Positions 30,673 to 40,198 are shown, counted from the first letter of the stretch. The stretch is DNA of 64,000 nucleotides from an uncultured Allosphingosinicella sp. (GCA_934539295.1 CAKTCN010000013.1:1-64000), one strand, 5' to 3'. The notes: generated by a model not told the origin, from the sequence alone. Translations and numbers: made by a program.

Positions 30673-30957
30673 ATGTCCGACACACCTCCCGATCGCCTTT
30701 CGCTCAACCCGCGCAGCCCGCACTTCAATGCGGAGCTCCTGCGCCGCGGCGTCGGCATCCGTTTCAATGGGCAGGAGCGGACCAATGTGGAGGAATATAG
30801 CATCTCCGAAGGCTGGATCCGCGTCGCGGCCGGCCGCAGCCTCGATCGCTTCGGTCAGCCGATGACCGTCAAGCTCAAGGGCAATGTCGAGCCTTATTAC
30901 GAGGATGCGAAGGACGGAGCCGAGCCGCAGCAGGACGAGGCAGCTTCCGAAGATTAA
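30673..30957 (+). CDS. DUF3297 family protein
   Basis: This 94-residue protein is of the DUF3297 type, whose function is unknown. Its text, SLNPRSPHFNAELLRRGVGI then FNGQERTNVEEYSISEGWI and MTVKLKGNVEPYYED, is the compact beta-rich core I associate with that family. The acidic tail ends with EPQQDEAASED. The ATG at 30673 starts MSDTPPDR with GGAG 6 bases upstream; the longer frame from 30631 overlaps the region directly after the tRNA gene. It stands alone between tRNA-Glu and the metalloprotease. Confidence 0.7.
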   Translation: MSDTPPDRLSLNPRSPHFNAELLRRGVGIRFNGQERTNVEEYSISEGWIRVAAGRSLDRFGQPMTVKLKGNVEPYYEDAKDGAEPQQDEAASED

Positions 30958-31019
30958 GGCGGGCCTTCTCTCCGCAACTTTCGCCCACTAGGCTTTCCCC
31001 GACAACAAGGGGGAATCAC

Positions 31020-33452
31020 ATGATCATCTGCCGCGCGGCCCTTCTATCGGCCCTGCTCGCTACCGCCGCGCCTGTTCTGGCCCAGCCTGCCGCCACCCCC
31101 CTTGCCGGCACCGTGCGCAGGGACGGGTTGCTGCCCGTCAATGTGGACGCGAAGAATGGACGCATTCTGGTGTCGCTCCCTGCACCCGATGGGGAGGGCG
31201 TGTCGGGCCGTTTTCTCCATGTGGTCGCGCTGAAGACCGGTCTCGGTTCGGCGCCGATCGGCCTCGACCGGGCGATGAGCGGCGGATCGCGCATCATCGC
31301 GTTCCGGCGCATGGGCAAGAAGGTGATCGCCGAGGTCGAGAACCCGCGGTTCCGCGCCACCGACGCACCCGCATCCGAGCAGGCGGCGGCGCGGGAGAGC
31401 TTCGCGACCTCCACCTTGTGGGCCGGCGACGTGGTCGGCGACGCAGCGGGCGGCGGTGCCATCGTCGACATTTCCGGATTGCTCACCCGCGACATCATCG
31501 GCATCGTACCCGCGCTCACCGGAGCGGGTGAGCAGGGTTATCAGCTTTCGGCCGACCTGTCGGTTGCCGACCCGGCATCGGTGAAGGTGTTCCCCGACAA
31601 TATCGAGATGGAGGCGCGGCAGACCTTCGTGTCAGCGACGCCTGGCGCCGAGGTCAACAATATCGCGCCTCAGCGCGGGAACATCAGCTTCACGCTCCGA
31701 CATTCTCTGATCAGGCTCCCCGAACCTGGCTACCAGCCGCGCCGCTTCGATCCGCGCACGGGCACCTTCGCCACGCAGGTGCTCGACTTTGCCGCGCCGC
31801 TCGGGTCGGACATCGTGTACGAACTGGCCAATCGCTTCCGGCTGGAGAAGGTGGATCCGACCGCAGCACGTTCACCCGTCAAGAAGCCGATCATCTTCTA
31901 CATCGACCGCTCGGCACCTGAGCCGATCCGCACCGCATTGCTGGAAGGCACGCGCTGGTGGTCGGACGCGTTCGATGCGGCCGGCTATGTCGGCGGCTTC
32001 CGGGCCGAGATCCTGCCCGAAGGCGTCGATCCGCTCGACATCCGCTACAACGTGGTCAACTGGGTCAACCGCGCGACCCGCGGATGGTCCTATGGCCAGG
32101 CGATCGACGATCCGCGCACCGGCGAGATCATCAAGGGCAACGTCCTGCTGGGATCGCTGCGCGTCCGGCAGGACATGCTGATCTTCGAAGGCCTCGCCGG
32201 CGCGGACAAGGTCGGGACGGGCGGACCGAATGATCCGATCCAGGCCTCGCTCGCCCGCATCCGGCAGCTGGCTGCGCACGAGGTCGGCCATGCGCTTGGT
32301 CTGGCCCATAATTTCGCAGCGAGCTCCCAGGAACGTTATTCGGTGATGGACTATCCGGCGCCGCGCGTGAAGCTCACGGGCGGTGCCATCGACCTGTCCG
32401 ATGCCTATGGCGTCGGGCTTGGACGATGGGACCGGTTCGCGGTGGACTGGCTCTATGGCGCCGGCAGCGAGGAGGATGCGCGCACCCGCGCCGCCGCCGG
32501 TCAGGTAGAGGGTCTGCGCTACATTGGGGACGCCGACGCACGGCCGGTGGGCAGCGGCAATCCCGTGGGTGCGATCTGGGACGACGGGGCCGATCCGGCG
32601 GGTGAGCTCGACCGGATGATGGACGTACGGCGCGTCGCGTTGGATGGGTTCGGCCTGCCTGCGCTGCGCACCGGGGAGCCGGTGTCGAACCTGCGCCGCA
32701 AGTTCGTGCCGATCTGGCTGATGCATCGCTACCAGGTGGAGGCCGCGTCCAAGCTGGTGGGCGGCGTGGGCTTCTCCTACTCGGTCGCCGGCGACGGTCA
32801 CGAAGCCGCGCAGCCGGTCGACGGCCCGGCCCAGCGGCGGGCGCTCGCCTCGCTGGTGGCGACATTGCGGCCGGATGCGCTGAGCGTGCCCGCCGGCCTC
32901 ATTCCTTACCTGTCGGCAGGCTGGTCGGGCAGCAGCGATCGGCAATATGACATCGAGATATTCCGTACTGCCGGCGGCCCCGTCTTTGATCCGCTGGCAG
33001 CCAGCGAGGCGGCAGCCGGCGTTACGCTGAACGCGCTGCTTGCGCCCGAACGGCTGAACCGACTGGCGCTCCAGCGGCAGGGCGGCGCGGACCTCCCAGG
33101 CGCTGGCGAGGCGGTCGAGACCTTGTTGTCGACGCTATTCGCCAGCGGCCCGGAGGCGTCGGCGCCCGTGCGCCGGCGGGTTGCGACCACCGCAGTGCTG
33201 GCGCTGGCGCGGGTTCATCGCAACCCTGCGCTCGCATCCGAGATCGCGATGATGATCGACGGGCGTCTCGCCTCACTGGCCGCTTCGCTGGACAAGAGGG
33301 GCGGGACGCAGGAGGAGCGGACATGGGCCCACGGGCTTGCACGCCTGATCCGTGATCGCGCTGCGCTGGCGGAGGCTGCCAAGGATCCGGCACGCCACCC
33401 GCAGATCCCGCCGGGCATGCCGATCGGCAGCGGCGAGGGCGAGGGCTACTGA
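31020..33452 (+). CDS. Secreted zinc-dependent metalloprotease (metzincin, DUF5117/DUF4953 type)
   Basis: The 810-residue protein begins with a signal peptide ending around AAPVLAQPA. The zinc site HEVGHALGLAHN near residue 421 is the HExxHxxGxxH metzincin motif, followed about 19 residues later by the Met-turn YSVMDYPAP. The N-terminal 300 residues contain FEKVDPTAARSPVKKPI-type text just before the catalytic domain, as in the DUF5117/DUF5118/DUF4953 proteins of sphingomonads and Bacteroidetes. It should act in the periplasm or outside the cell; substrates are unknown. It precedes a MipA-type gene by 85 bases, possibly one transcript. Confidence 0.85.
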   Translation: MIICRAALLSALLATAAPVLAQPAATPLAGTVRRDGLLPVNVDAKNGRILVSLPAPDGEGVSGRFLHVVALKTGLGSAPIGLDRAMSGGSRIIAFRRMGKKVIAEVENPRFRATDAPASEQAAARESFATSTLWAGDVVGDAAGGGAIVDISGLLTRDIIGIVPALTGAGEQGYQLSADLSVADPASVKVFPDNIEMEARQTFVSATPGAEVNNIAPQRGNISFTLRHSLIRLPEPGYQPRRFDPRTGTFATQVLDFAAPLGSDIVYELANRFRLEKVDPTAARSPVKKPIIFYIDRSAPEPIRTALLEGTRWWSDAFDAAGYVGGFRAEILPEGVDPLDIRYNVVNWVNRATRGWSYGQAIDDPRTGEIIKGNVLLGSLRVRQDMLIFEGLAGADKVGTGGPNDPIQASLARIRQLAAHEVGHALGLAHNFAASSQERYSVMDYPAPRVKLTGGAIDLSDAYGVGLGRWDRFAVDWLYGAGSEEDARTRAAAGQVEGLRYIGDADARPVGSGNPVGAIWDDGADPAGELDRMMDVRRVALDGFGLPALRTGEPVSNLRRKFVPIWLMHRYQVEAASKLVGGVGFSYSVAGDGHEAAQPVDGPAQRRALASLVATLRPDALSVPAGLIPYLSAGWSGSSDRQYDIEIFRTAGGPVFDPLAASEAAAGVTLNALLAPERLNRLALQRQGGADLPGAGEAVETLLSTLFASGPEASAPVRRRVATTAVLALARVHRNPALASEIAMMIDGRLASLAASLDKRGGTQEERTWAHGLARLIRDRAALAEAAKDPARHPQIPPGMPIGSGEGEGY

Positions 33453-33537
33453 CGCGAAAGCGTTGCCGCGCTGCAACAACCGACAAGCAAGTTTACGGCC
33501 GCGAAACTTTCCCAGCGGTCGCATGTTTGGGGGCGTC

Positions 33538-34323
33538 ATGAACAAAGCACTTCGCTCCACCCTTTTGCTGGCCTTCCTCGCTACCGCCTCGCCTCTTCTG
33601 GCGCAGGACGGTGACGATGGGGGCTGGATCGTCAGCGTCGGCCCGGGCCTCGCTTATGAGCCGAGCTTCCCTGGATCGGACAAGATGGAGGCCAAGTTCT
33701 GGCCGATCATCGCGGCGCGACGGGAAGGGAGCGAACGCCGTTTCTACACGCCCGACGACAGCTTCGGCCTCAGCCTGACGGGCGACCCGCGTTTCCGCTT
33801 CGGCCCGGCGGTCGAGATCGAGCGTGGCCGCCAGGAAGATGACGTGCCGGGGCTCGACCGGGTCAAGTCCACGATCGAGGCGGGTGCCTTCCTAGAATAT
33901 TTCGCAGGCTCCTTCCGCCTTCGCGCCGATTTCCTCCAGGGAATCAATGGCCACAAGGGCCTGGTCGGCGAAGTCGGCGCCGACTTCATCTCCGGTTCGC
34001 CGGACGAGCAATTTCACTTCTCGATCGGACCGAGGGCCAGCTTTGCCAGCGGTAAGTATGTTCGCGCCTTCTACGGCATCAGCCCCGGCGAGTCCGTTGC
34101 ATCGGGCCTAGCTGCCTATGACCCGGACGGCGGCTTCCACAGCATCGGCGCACTGGCCTTTACCGAATATAAGCTGAGCCCGCGGGTCGCGGTGCAGGGC
34201 TATGGCCGCTACGACCGGCTGCAGGGCGACGCCGCCGACAGCCCGCTGGTGCGCAGCGATTATGGGTCGCGCGATCAGTTCGAGGTGGGGGCGGGCCTCA
34301 CCTACACGTTCAATATGTTCTGA
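33538..34323 (+). CDS. MipA/OmpV family outer-membrane protein
   Basis: The 261-residue beta-barrel protein has a signal peptide (MNKALRSTLLLAFLATASP, cleavage near LLAQ). Typical MipA/OmpV strands follow: ISVGPGLAYEPSFPGSDK-like text near residue 30 and repeated aromatic-ended strands such as FRFGPAVEIERGR and FHFSIGPRASFASGKY. The protein ends with LTYTFNMF, the C-terminal aromatic needed for outer-membrane assembly. I prefer ATG 33538 over ATG 33523 because it begins the signal peptide; GGGGGCG precedes it. Family members interact with envelope remodelling enzymes or porin-like functions, but the role here is unproven. Confidence 0.8.
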   Translation: MNKALRSTLLLAFLATASPLLAQDGDDGGWIVSVGPGLAYEPSFPGSDKMEAKFWPIIAARREGSERRFYTPDDSFGLSLTGDPRFRFGPAVEIERGRQEDDVPGLDRVKSTIEAGAFLEYFAGSFRLRADFLQGINGHKGLVGEVGADFISGSPDEQFHFSIGPRASFASGKYVRAFYGISPGESVASGLAAYDPDGGFHSIGALAFTEYKLSPRVAVQGYGRYDRLQGDAADSPLVRSDYGSRDQFEVGAGLTYTFNMF

Positions 34324-34328
34324 TGTGG

Positions 34329-34352
34329 CGCCCGGCCGGGAACGGCCGGGCG
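34329..34352. terminator. Bidirectional hairpin between mipA-like and mucR-like genes
   Basis: The 9-bp stem CGCCCGGCC / GGCCGGGCG lies 5 bases after one stop and 13 before the other. Neither side has a T-run, so termination is likely but not certain. Confidence 0.55.
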
Positions 34353-34365
34353 ATATGGCAGGCGC

Positions 34366-34761
34366 TTACTTGGCCGCCTTGCGACCGAGGCCGATCGACT
34401 GCGCCATTTCGCTGCGGCGCTTGGAATAGTTCGGGGCGACCATCGGATAGTCGCGCGGAAGGCCGTAATCGTCGCGATATTGCTGCGGCGACATGCCGTG
34501 GGCGGTCTGGAGATGGCGCTTCAGCGTCTTCTGCTTGCGGCCGCATTCCATGCAGATGATGTAATCTGGCTTGATCGATGCCTTTACAGAAACGACCGGC
34601 TGCTTTTCCTCGACCGGGGCCGGTGCCTCCTGGCCGAGCGAGGCGAGCGCGCCGTAAACCTGCTGCACGAGAGCCGGAACATCGCCAACCGCGATGCTGT
34701 TGTTCGCCACGTGGGCGGCCACGATATCCGCCGTCAGGGTGACGAGCTGCTCATTCTCCAT
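34366..34761 (-). CDS. mucR: MucR/Ros family zinc-finger transcriptional regulator
   Basis: MucR/Ros proteins are alphaproteobacterial nucleoid-associated repressors that control exopolysaccharide, motility and other genes. The 131-residue protein has the Ros-type zinc finger CMECGRKQKTLKRHLQTAHG near residues 72-91. The DNA-contacting tail has MSPQQYRDDYGLPRDYPMVA and SKRRSEMAQSIGLGRK. The N-terminal oligomerisation region starts LVTLTADIVAAHVANNSIAV. The ATG at 34761 follows AAGGAG by 7 bases; the longer frame adds 8 residues. In this window it could plausibly influence the many glycan genes, but no target site is proven. Confidence 0.92.
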   Translation of the reverse strand: MENEQLVTLTADIVAAHVANNSIAVGDVPALVQQVYGALASLGQEAPAPVEEKQPVVSVKASIKPDYIICMECGRKQKTLKRHLQTAHGMSPQQYRDDYGLPRDYPMVAPNYSKRRSEMAQSIGLGRKAAK

Positions 34762-34817
34762 TACGCACTCCTTGCTGCTCCGCACAAAACCCGCCTAGGC
34801 GATAGAAGCGGCAGGGA

Positions 34818-34831
34818 CAAGCATGTGCTTG
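34818..34831. promoter_or_regulatory. Palindromic operator-like site
   Basis: CAAGCA-TG-TGCTTG is a 6-bp inverted repeat in the 127-base gap between the divergent mucR and TonB-receptor genes. A regulator could bind here; no factor is identified. Confidence 0.3.
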
Positions 34832-34888
34832 CCGCAATAGGCGCTGAAAAGCCGCATCCTTTCGCTAACGTAACGAGGTCGCATTTTC

Positions 34889-36874
34889 ATGCGTTTTGCC
34901 ATAATTGCACTTGCCGCTTTGCCTTTCCCCGCCTTGGCGCAGGAACAGCCGATCATCGTCACCGGCCGCGGCCTCGATGCTGCGAGGGGCGATGCAGTGT
35001 ACGACATCGTCACTCTGGACCGCGACCGCCTGACGCAATCCGCATCGGGCAGGCTGGACGAATTGCTGAAGGACGTGCCGGGTTTTCAGCTCTTCCGCAG
35101 GTCCGACGCGCGCTCGGCCAATCCGACCAGCCAGGGCGCGACCTTGCGTGCGCTGGGCGGCAATGCATCCAGCCGCGCCTTGCTGGTTCTGGACGGCGTT
35201 CCTCAGACTGATCCGTTCGGCGGCTGGATCAACTGGCCGGCATTCGACCCGCGGCGGCTAGGCGAGGTGCGGGTGGTGCGCGGCGGGGGAACCGGCGTGT
35301 ATGGCCCCGGTGCGCTGGCGGGAACGATCGAGCTGAGCAGCGCACGGCCGGAGGATCTACGCGGCGTCGAAGGCGTGGTCAGCCTCGGCAGCCGCGACAG
35401 CGCCGACATATCCGCCACCGGGGGTGCACGCGTCGGTGCGGCGTTCGTGAGCCTGTCCGGCCACCATGCGCGCGGCGACGGCTTCGTGCCGGTGATCGAG
35501 AGCCAGCGCGGGCCGGTGGACCGTGCCTCCCCCTACGAACAGTCGAGCCTGTCGCTGCGCGGCCTGGTCCCGCTCGGCGAGACCGTGGAGTTGCAGGCGA
35601 GCGGACTGGTGTTCAGCGACCGCCGCGAACGCGGCACGGCATTCAGCGCCAATGACACGGACGGAGTGGATGCCTCGGTGCGACTGGTGGGGCGTGACTG
35701 GTCGCTGCTCGGTTACTGGCAGCAGCGCGATTATTATAACAGCTTCGCCAGCGTCGGTGCGGGCCGGGCAAGCGTGTCGCAGGTGTCCGAGCAATATGAC
35801 GTGCCCTCGACCGGGCTCGGCGCCCGTGCCGAAAATCGCCCGACGATCGGCGCGGTCGAACTGCGCATCGGTGCGGATTGGCGGCGAACCGATGGCGAGA
35901 CGCGCGAATATTACAGCCTGGCCAGCCCCGCCGGGCCGAACCGGCGCGCGGCTGGCGGTCTTGCGGAGACAGTGGGCGCCTTCGCCGAGGGAAGCTGGGT
36001 CGCAGGACCGCTGACCGTCACGGCGGGCGGACGCGTGGATCGTTGGTCGATCCGCGATGGCTTTCTGGACGAGGCAGTGGTGCGCACGGGCGCGGTGCTC
36101 ACCGACACCGATTACGAAGATCGCTCCGGCTGGCGACCGACGGTCCGTGCGGGCGCAGCTTACCGGTTCGACGATGCGGTGAGCGTACGCAGCACCGCCT
36201 ATCTCGGCTGGCGGCTGCCCACGCTGAACGAGCTCTATCGTCCGTTCAGGGTCGGCAACGAGACCACGCTCGCCAATCCCGAGCTTGCGCCCGAGCGGCT
36301 GCATGGGGCCGAGGCTGGGATCGACTGGCGTCCGGCGGGCGAGGTGCGGCTGAGCGCGACCGCATTCTGGAACGTGCTGGAGGATGGTATCGCCAATGTG
36401 ACGGCCGGCACCAACCTGCGCCGCCGCGGCAATCTCGACCGGATCAAGGCCAAGGGCGTGGAACTGGACGCGTCCTGGCGCAGCGGCGACTGGTCGCTCC
36501 AGGGCGGCTACAGCTATGCGAGCGCCGAGGTGAGCGCGTCGGGCACCGCGCTGCCCATCGACGGGGCACGGCCTGCGCAGACGCCGGCACATACGGCGTC
36601 CGCGACGATCGGCTGGCGCCGGAACGGCAGCGGTGCATCGCTGTCGGCGCGCTATGTGTCGAGCCAGTTCGAGGACGACCTGAACGAGACGAAGCTGCCC
36701 GACGCGCTGACGTTCGACGCCGTGGCCTCGATCCGGCTGGCGGAAGGACTCGCGCTGGAAAGCAGGGTCGAGAACTTCACCGACGCACGCGTGGTCGCCG
36801 CGATCTCCGGCGACGGCCTCATCGAACGCGCGACGCCGCGGACATTGTGGGTCGGGGTGCGGGTGGAGCATTAG
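34889..36874 (+). CDS. TonB-dependent outer-membrane receptor
   Basis: The 661-residue receptor imports a bound ligand through the outer membrane with energy from TonB. It has a signal peptide ending at LAQ (near residue 18), then a TonB-box-like QPIIVTGRG. The plug domain has LDELLKDVPGFQLFRRSD and LRALGGNASSRALLVLDGVP. A long 22-strand barrel then has typical IELSSARPEDL and YRFDDAVSVRSTAYLGWRLP stretches, ending in the usual aromatic/charged strand (LWVGVRVEH). BtuB-like length suggests a vitamin, siderophore or sugar ligand. No cobalamin riboswitch features are seen upstream. Confidence 0.88.
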   Translation: MRFAIIALAALPFPALAQEQPIIVTGRGLDAARGDAVYDIVTLDRDRLTQSASGRLDELLKDVPGFQLFRRSDARSANPTSQGATLRALGGNASSRALLVLDGVPQTDPFGGWINWPAFDPRRLGEVRVVRGGGTGVYGPGALAGTIELSSARPEDLRGVEGVVSLGSRDSADISATGGARVGAAFVSLSGHHARGDGFVPVIESQRGPVDRASPYEQSSLSLRGLVPLGETVELQASGLVFSDRRERGTAFSANDTDGVDASVRLVGRDWSLLGYWQQRDYYNSFASVGAGRASVSQVSEQYDVPSTGLGARAENRPTIGAVELRIGADWRRTDGETREYYSLASPAGPNRRAAGGLAETVGAFAEGSWVAGPLTVTAGGRVDRWSIRDGFLDEAVVRTGAVLTDTDYEDRSGWRPTVRAGAAYRFDDAVSVRSTAYLGWRLPTLNELYRPFRVGNETTLANPELAPERLHGAEAGIDWRPAGEVRLSATAFWNVLEDGIANVTAGTNLRRRGNLDRIKAKGVELDASWRSGDWSLQGGYSYASAEVSASGTALPIDGARPAQTPAHTASATIGWRRNGSGASLSARYVSSQFEDDLNETKLPDALTFDAVASIRLAEGLALESRVENFTDARVVAAISGDGLIERATPRTLWVGVRVEH

Positions 36875-37105
36875 CCACGTGGCGCAATTTGCGAACCACG
36901 CAGTCCCAACATGAACGGAAGTTCACACTAAGTTCACGCCAAGACGCCTGATTTGATGTTTTCGCCGAGGTGGGTCGAACCGGATTGAGAAAGAGCCGTC
37001 CGGAAGGTGCCACGGCGACTCGGCTGTAGGAAAGTGTTGATGAGCCGGTGGCGAAGACGCGACCTGCAGCTAGGTTTCCAAGCGAGCTAAAGCGGCTATT
37101 GCCGA

Positions 37106-37417
37106 TCACCGAGCCTCAGGTGGAATGTGGCGCAGGCGTGCAGAAAGCGCCTGTATGTCTGCAAGGTCGAAGTTCAATGATCGGCGCCGTGTTGAGGGTG
37201 GCCGTTTAGCAGTCGAAAGTCCGGGCCTCCACTCGGTGGCTGGGCGGATAGGCCTCGCAGTGAACCCTCCGCCGCAGTTCGGGCATACATTCAGTAGTTT
37301 GTCATCGACGCAATCCGCGCAGAAGGTGCATTCATACGTGCAGATGCGAGCCTCCGTGGCCTGCGGTGGCAGATCCTTGTCGCAAAACTCACAATTCGGG
37401 CGAAGTTCGAGTGCCAT
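37106..37417 (-). CDS. DUF1272 family zinc-binding protein
   Basis: The 103-residue protein has the DUF1272 pattern: MALELRPNCEFCDKDLPP, then ARICTYECTFCADC and VCPNCGGGF. Nine cysteines in C-x2-C pairs should bind zinc. The family function is unknown. I chose ATG 37417 because it begins the conserved MALELRP; the frame from 37444 adds 9 residues. It stands alone. The flanking segments 36875-37105 and 37418-37560 hold no recognisable gene, and this patch looks less codon-biased than its neighbours, which could mean a separate origin. Confidence 0.75.
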   Translation of the reverse strand: MALELRPNCEFCDKDLPPQATEARICTYECTFCADCVDDKLLNVCPNCGGGFTARPIRPATEWRPGLSTAKRPPSTRRRSLNFDLADIQALSARLRHIPPEAR

Positions 37418-37560
37418 GTTTCCCCACTTGGCTCTTGAGAGCAACTATGGCTGAGAACACCTGCCGGCAAGCGCGCCTGCGCGCCTGACGACATGGTGGT
37501 CTGCTTACGAGAAGCTTCCAAGGCAATTTCGACCTCCCCACATGGATCGGGAGCTGCCCT

Positions 37561-38496
37561 TCAGTCCTCGAAGGCTTCCACCTGGATGCGGCGGCCGAGG
37601 AGGAAGGCGTCGCTGACGAGGCGCAGCGGGCTGAGGTCGACCTTGCTCTGGCGGGCGTCGATCAGGTCGACGAACTGGGCGTAGATGTCGCGATATTCGC
37701 CGGGGCCGTGGCCGGCGCGTTCCTCGCCGTCGATGTGGAGCTTGCCGCCGCCTTCGCTGAGGGCGATCTTGCTGCCATTCTCGGTCTCGACGTCGATGCG
37801 CCAGGCTTCGCCATCCTCGTAGCGCCAGTCGAGGCTGCAGGTGAGCGAGCCGTCGGCCTGCGGGCTCTTGAAGGCGATCTTGGCCGCGATCGGGGTGTCG
37901 CAATTGGACGGGAAGGATAGTTCGGATTCCTGGACGAACAGGCTGCCCGGAAAAATCTTGGTCGCGATCGAGAAGGCATTGATGCCGGGGTCGAACACGC
38001 CGAAGCCGCCGGGCTGCCAGATCCAGGCCTGGCCCGGATGCCATTTGCGCACATCCTCGTGCCAGAAGATGTGCATCGACCGGATGCGCTTGCCGGCGAG
38101 CGCCTTCGCGGCCTCGTCCACCGCCGGATTATGCTGCGCGTGCCAGGTGGTGAACAGGGTCACGCCGGCCGCTTCGGCGAGGCAGGCGAGGTCCTCGATC
38201 TCGCCCATCGTGACCGTGGGCGGCTTTTCGAGCAGGCAGTCGAGCCCGGCAGCGATGCATTCGCGCGCGATGTCATAGCGCACGTTCGGCGGGGTGGTGA
38301 TCGCCACCGCGTCGAGGTCGAGCCCGGCGGCGAGCAGTTCCTGATGGCTCTTGAAGCAGGGCACGCCCGGCGTGCCGTTGCCGCTACGGCTGACGGTCGC
38401 GACCAGTTCGAAGCGACCGGTTTCGGCGATGGAGGGGACGTGCTGGTCCTCGGCGATCTTGCCGTAGCCGATGATGGCGATGCGAAGCGGCTTCAT
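37561..38496 (-). CDS. Galactose/related sugar 1-dehydrogenase (Gfo/Idh/MocA family)
   Basis: This 311-residue NAD(P)-dependent oxidoreductase starts RIAIIGYGKIAEDQHVPSI, the Gfo/Idh/MocA Rossmann motif. The conserved EKPPTV (the EKP lysine) is near residue 92, and GGFGVFDPGINAFSIATKIF near 165 holds the catalytic-site Asp/His region. The sequence resembles D-galactose 1-dehydrogenase, which makes galactonolactone. The operon supports this: dgoA and dgoK precede it, overlapping by 4 bases each. L-arabinose can also be a substrate for this type. It is the last gene of the unit. Confidence 0.82.
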   Translation of the reverse strand: MKPLRIAIIGYGKIAEDQHVPSIAETGRFELVATVSRSGNGTPGVPCFKSHQELLAAGLDLDAVAITTPPNVRYDIARECIAAGLDCLLEKPPTVTMGEIEDLACLAEAAGVTLFTTWHAQHNPAVDEAAKALAGKRIRSMHIFWHEDVRKWHPGQAWIWQPGGFGVFDPGINAFSIATKIFPGSLFVQESELSFPSNCDTPIAAKIAFKSPQADGSLTCSLDWRYEDGEAWRIDVETENGSKIALSEGGGKLHIDGEERAGHGPGEYRDIYAQFVDLIDARQSKVDLSPLRLVSDAFLLGRRIQVEAFED

Positions 38497-39125
38497 GCTT
38501 GGCTCAATCCTTCCACATAGGCGCGGGCGCGCTGCCCGACATCGGCGGGGTCCCGCCCGGCGGCATAGAGGCCCGAGCCGAGGCCGAAGCCGTTGGCGCC
38601 GGAATCAAGCCAGGGCTTCATGTTGGTGGCGCTGACGCCGCCGACGACGAGCAGCGGCACGTCCTTCGGCAGCACCGCACGCTGCGCCTTCACCACGGCG
38701 GGCGAGGCAGCCTCGGCAGGAAACAGCTTCAGCGCATGGGCACCGGCCTTGAGGGCTGCGAACCCTTCCGACGGGGTGAAGAAACCGGGCGCCGAGACCA
38801 TGCCGGCGGCGGCGGTGGCAGCGATGACGTCGAGGTCGGTGCTGGGCGAAACGATGATCTCGCCGCCCGCCTTTTGCACGTCCGCGACCTGGGCGGTGTC
38901 GAGCACGGTGCCGGCACCGATCAGCGCCTTGTCGCCGATGCGGCGGGCGAGGCGCGAGATGCTGTCCAGCGGATCGGGCGAGTTCAACGGCACTTCGATG
39001 ATGCGGATGCCGGCTGCGTAGATCGCATCGCCGACTGCCTCGACCTCATCCGGCGTGACGCCTCGGATGATGGCGATCAGCGGGCATTCCGCGAGGTAGG
39101 TTCTGAACCGTTCGACCGCGCTCAT
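38493..39125 (-). CDS. dgoA: 2-dehydro-3-deoxy-6-phosphogalactonate aldolase
   Basis: DgoA cleaves KDPGal to pyruvate and glyceraldehyde 3-phosphate in the De Ley-Doudoroff galactose pathway. The 210-residue protein has class I aldolase features. The catalytic Glu lies in IRIIEVPLNSPDPL, the Schiff-base Lys in ALKLFPAEAASPAVVKA, and the phosphate-binding tail in GVSATNMKPWLDSGANGFG. Its start overlaps the dgoK stop by 4 bases (39122-39125) and its end overlaps the dehydrogenase start, so the three are translationally coupled. EVPLNSP favours the galactonate rather than the gluconate version. Confidence 0.88.
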   Translation of the reverse strand: MSAVERFRTYLAECPLIAIIRGVTPDEVEAVGDAIYAAGIRIIEVPLNSPDPLDSISRLARRIGDKALIGAGTVLDTAQVADVQKAGGEIIVSPSTDLDVIAATAAAGMVSAPGFFTPSEGFAALKAGAHALKLFPAEAASPAVVKAQRAVLPKDVPLLVVGGVSATNMKPWLDSGANGFGLGSGLYAAGRDPADVGQRARAYVEGLSQA

Positions 39126-40024
39126 TTCATCGTCTCCGCAAGATAGGTGATGCCGGCAAGGAACGCCGTCTCGCCATCGACTTCGCGCCCTTCGCTGCCG
39201 GCTTCCTCGAGCGCAACGGCGTAGAGGCGCGTGAGTTCGGGGCGGCCCATGATGAACACCTGCGCATCGGGCGCGGTGCGCAGGCCGACGCGAACGTCGG
39301 CGCCGATGAGGAGGCCGCTGGTGAAGGAGGCCGCATCCTCGCGCTCCGCCTGGCCGAGCAGCACGCGGGCGCGGACGGAAAACAGTTCGGCGGTAAGGCC
39401 GTCATGCGACAGGCCGCGGCGCACACCTTCGCGGAAGGCCTCGCCCGTCGATGCAGGCATGGCCAGCAGGTCGGCGAGGATGGAATGGTTCTTGAGCAGG
39501 TTGAACATTTCGCCCGTCATCACCGTGCGAAAGGATTCGACCTTGCCGCCGACCAGGTTCACCCATTTGTTGTGGGTGCCGGGGTGGCAGATGAGGCAGG
39601 TATCGGGCACCAGGCCGGATGCGAGCGCGCCGAACATCTGCACTTCCTCGCCGCGCATCACGTCGGCGTCGTCGTCGCCGACATGGCACATGCCCGGCAC
39701 GATGGCGGTGCGGCCTTCCTCGGCCCAGATGATGCGGGACGTCAGTTCCTCACGGCCGGCGGGGCAGGGCACATAGGGTGCCTCCACCCAGCCGCGGTTG
39801 GAGCCGACCATGCCTGCCATCAGCAACGGCAGGTCGCCGAGCCTGGCACGGATATGCGCCACCGCTTCAGGGAAGGTGCCGGCCTCCACCGACAGGATGC
39901 CGCGGTCGTCCTCGAACTCGCCGCGGCAGTCGCCGTCCGGTCCGATCAGGTAAGCGCGGCGGTTGGTGGTGCCCCAATCGACCGCGATGAAGCCCTGGTT
40001 CCAGTCTGTTTGCTGCCTGTCCAT
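39122..40024 (-). CDS. dgoK: 2-dehydro-3-deoxygalactonokinase
   Basis: DgoK phosphorylates 2-keto-3-deoxygalactonate with ATP, feeding DgoA. The 300-residue protein begins with the ASKHA-type phosphate motif AVDWGTTNRRAYLIG. It contains LPLLMAGMVGSNRGWVEAPYVPCP near residue 75 and CHPGTHNKWVNL near 148, both signatures of this kinase family. It is the first gene of the operon. The promoter region lies between it and the divergent glycosidase-like gene at 40211. dgoD and the lactonase are absent here. Confidence 0.9.
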   Translation of the reverse strand: MDRQQTDWNQGFIAVDWGTTNRRAYLIGPDGDCRGEFEDDRGILSVEAGTFPEAVAHIRARLGDLPLLMAGMVGSNRGWVEAPYVPCPAGREELTSRIIWAEEGRTAIVPGMCHVGDDDADVMRGEEVQMFGALASGLVPDTCLICHPGTHNKWVNLVGGKVESFRTVMTGEMFNLLKNHSILADLLAMPASTGEAFREGVRRGLSHDGLTAELFSVRARVLLGQAEREDAASFTSGLLIGADVRVGLRTAPDAQVFIMGRPELTRLYAVALEEAGSEGREVDGETAFLAGITYLAETMK

Positions 40025-40198
40025 CGCTGTTCCCCAAACACGGCCCCGGCGGCCGGGTCAATCTGAATGCGCGTCACGATGCAACCTTATCGAGGCGGGC
40101 TCTTTTAACGCTGCTAAGGTGATGACGGCTTCGCGGAGCCGATCAGGTCGCCGTGGAGCGGGTGTCGTCGAGACGCAGGGTTATTTCAGGAGGAAACG

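Noticed and set aside
34762..34888. Cobalamin riboswitch before the BtuB-like TonB receptor
   Set aside because: The gap is only 127 bases and has no recognisable B12-box; only a short palindrome is seen.
37106..37560. DUF1272 patch as a recent horizontal insertion
   Set aside because: Codon use looks a little different, but there is no repeat, tRNA or mobility gene beside it, so the evidence is too weak for a claim.
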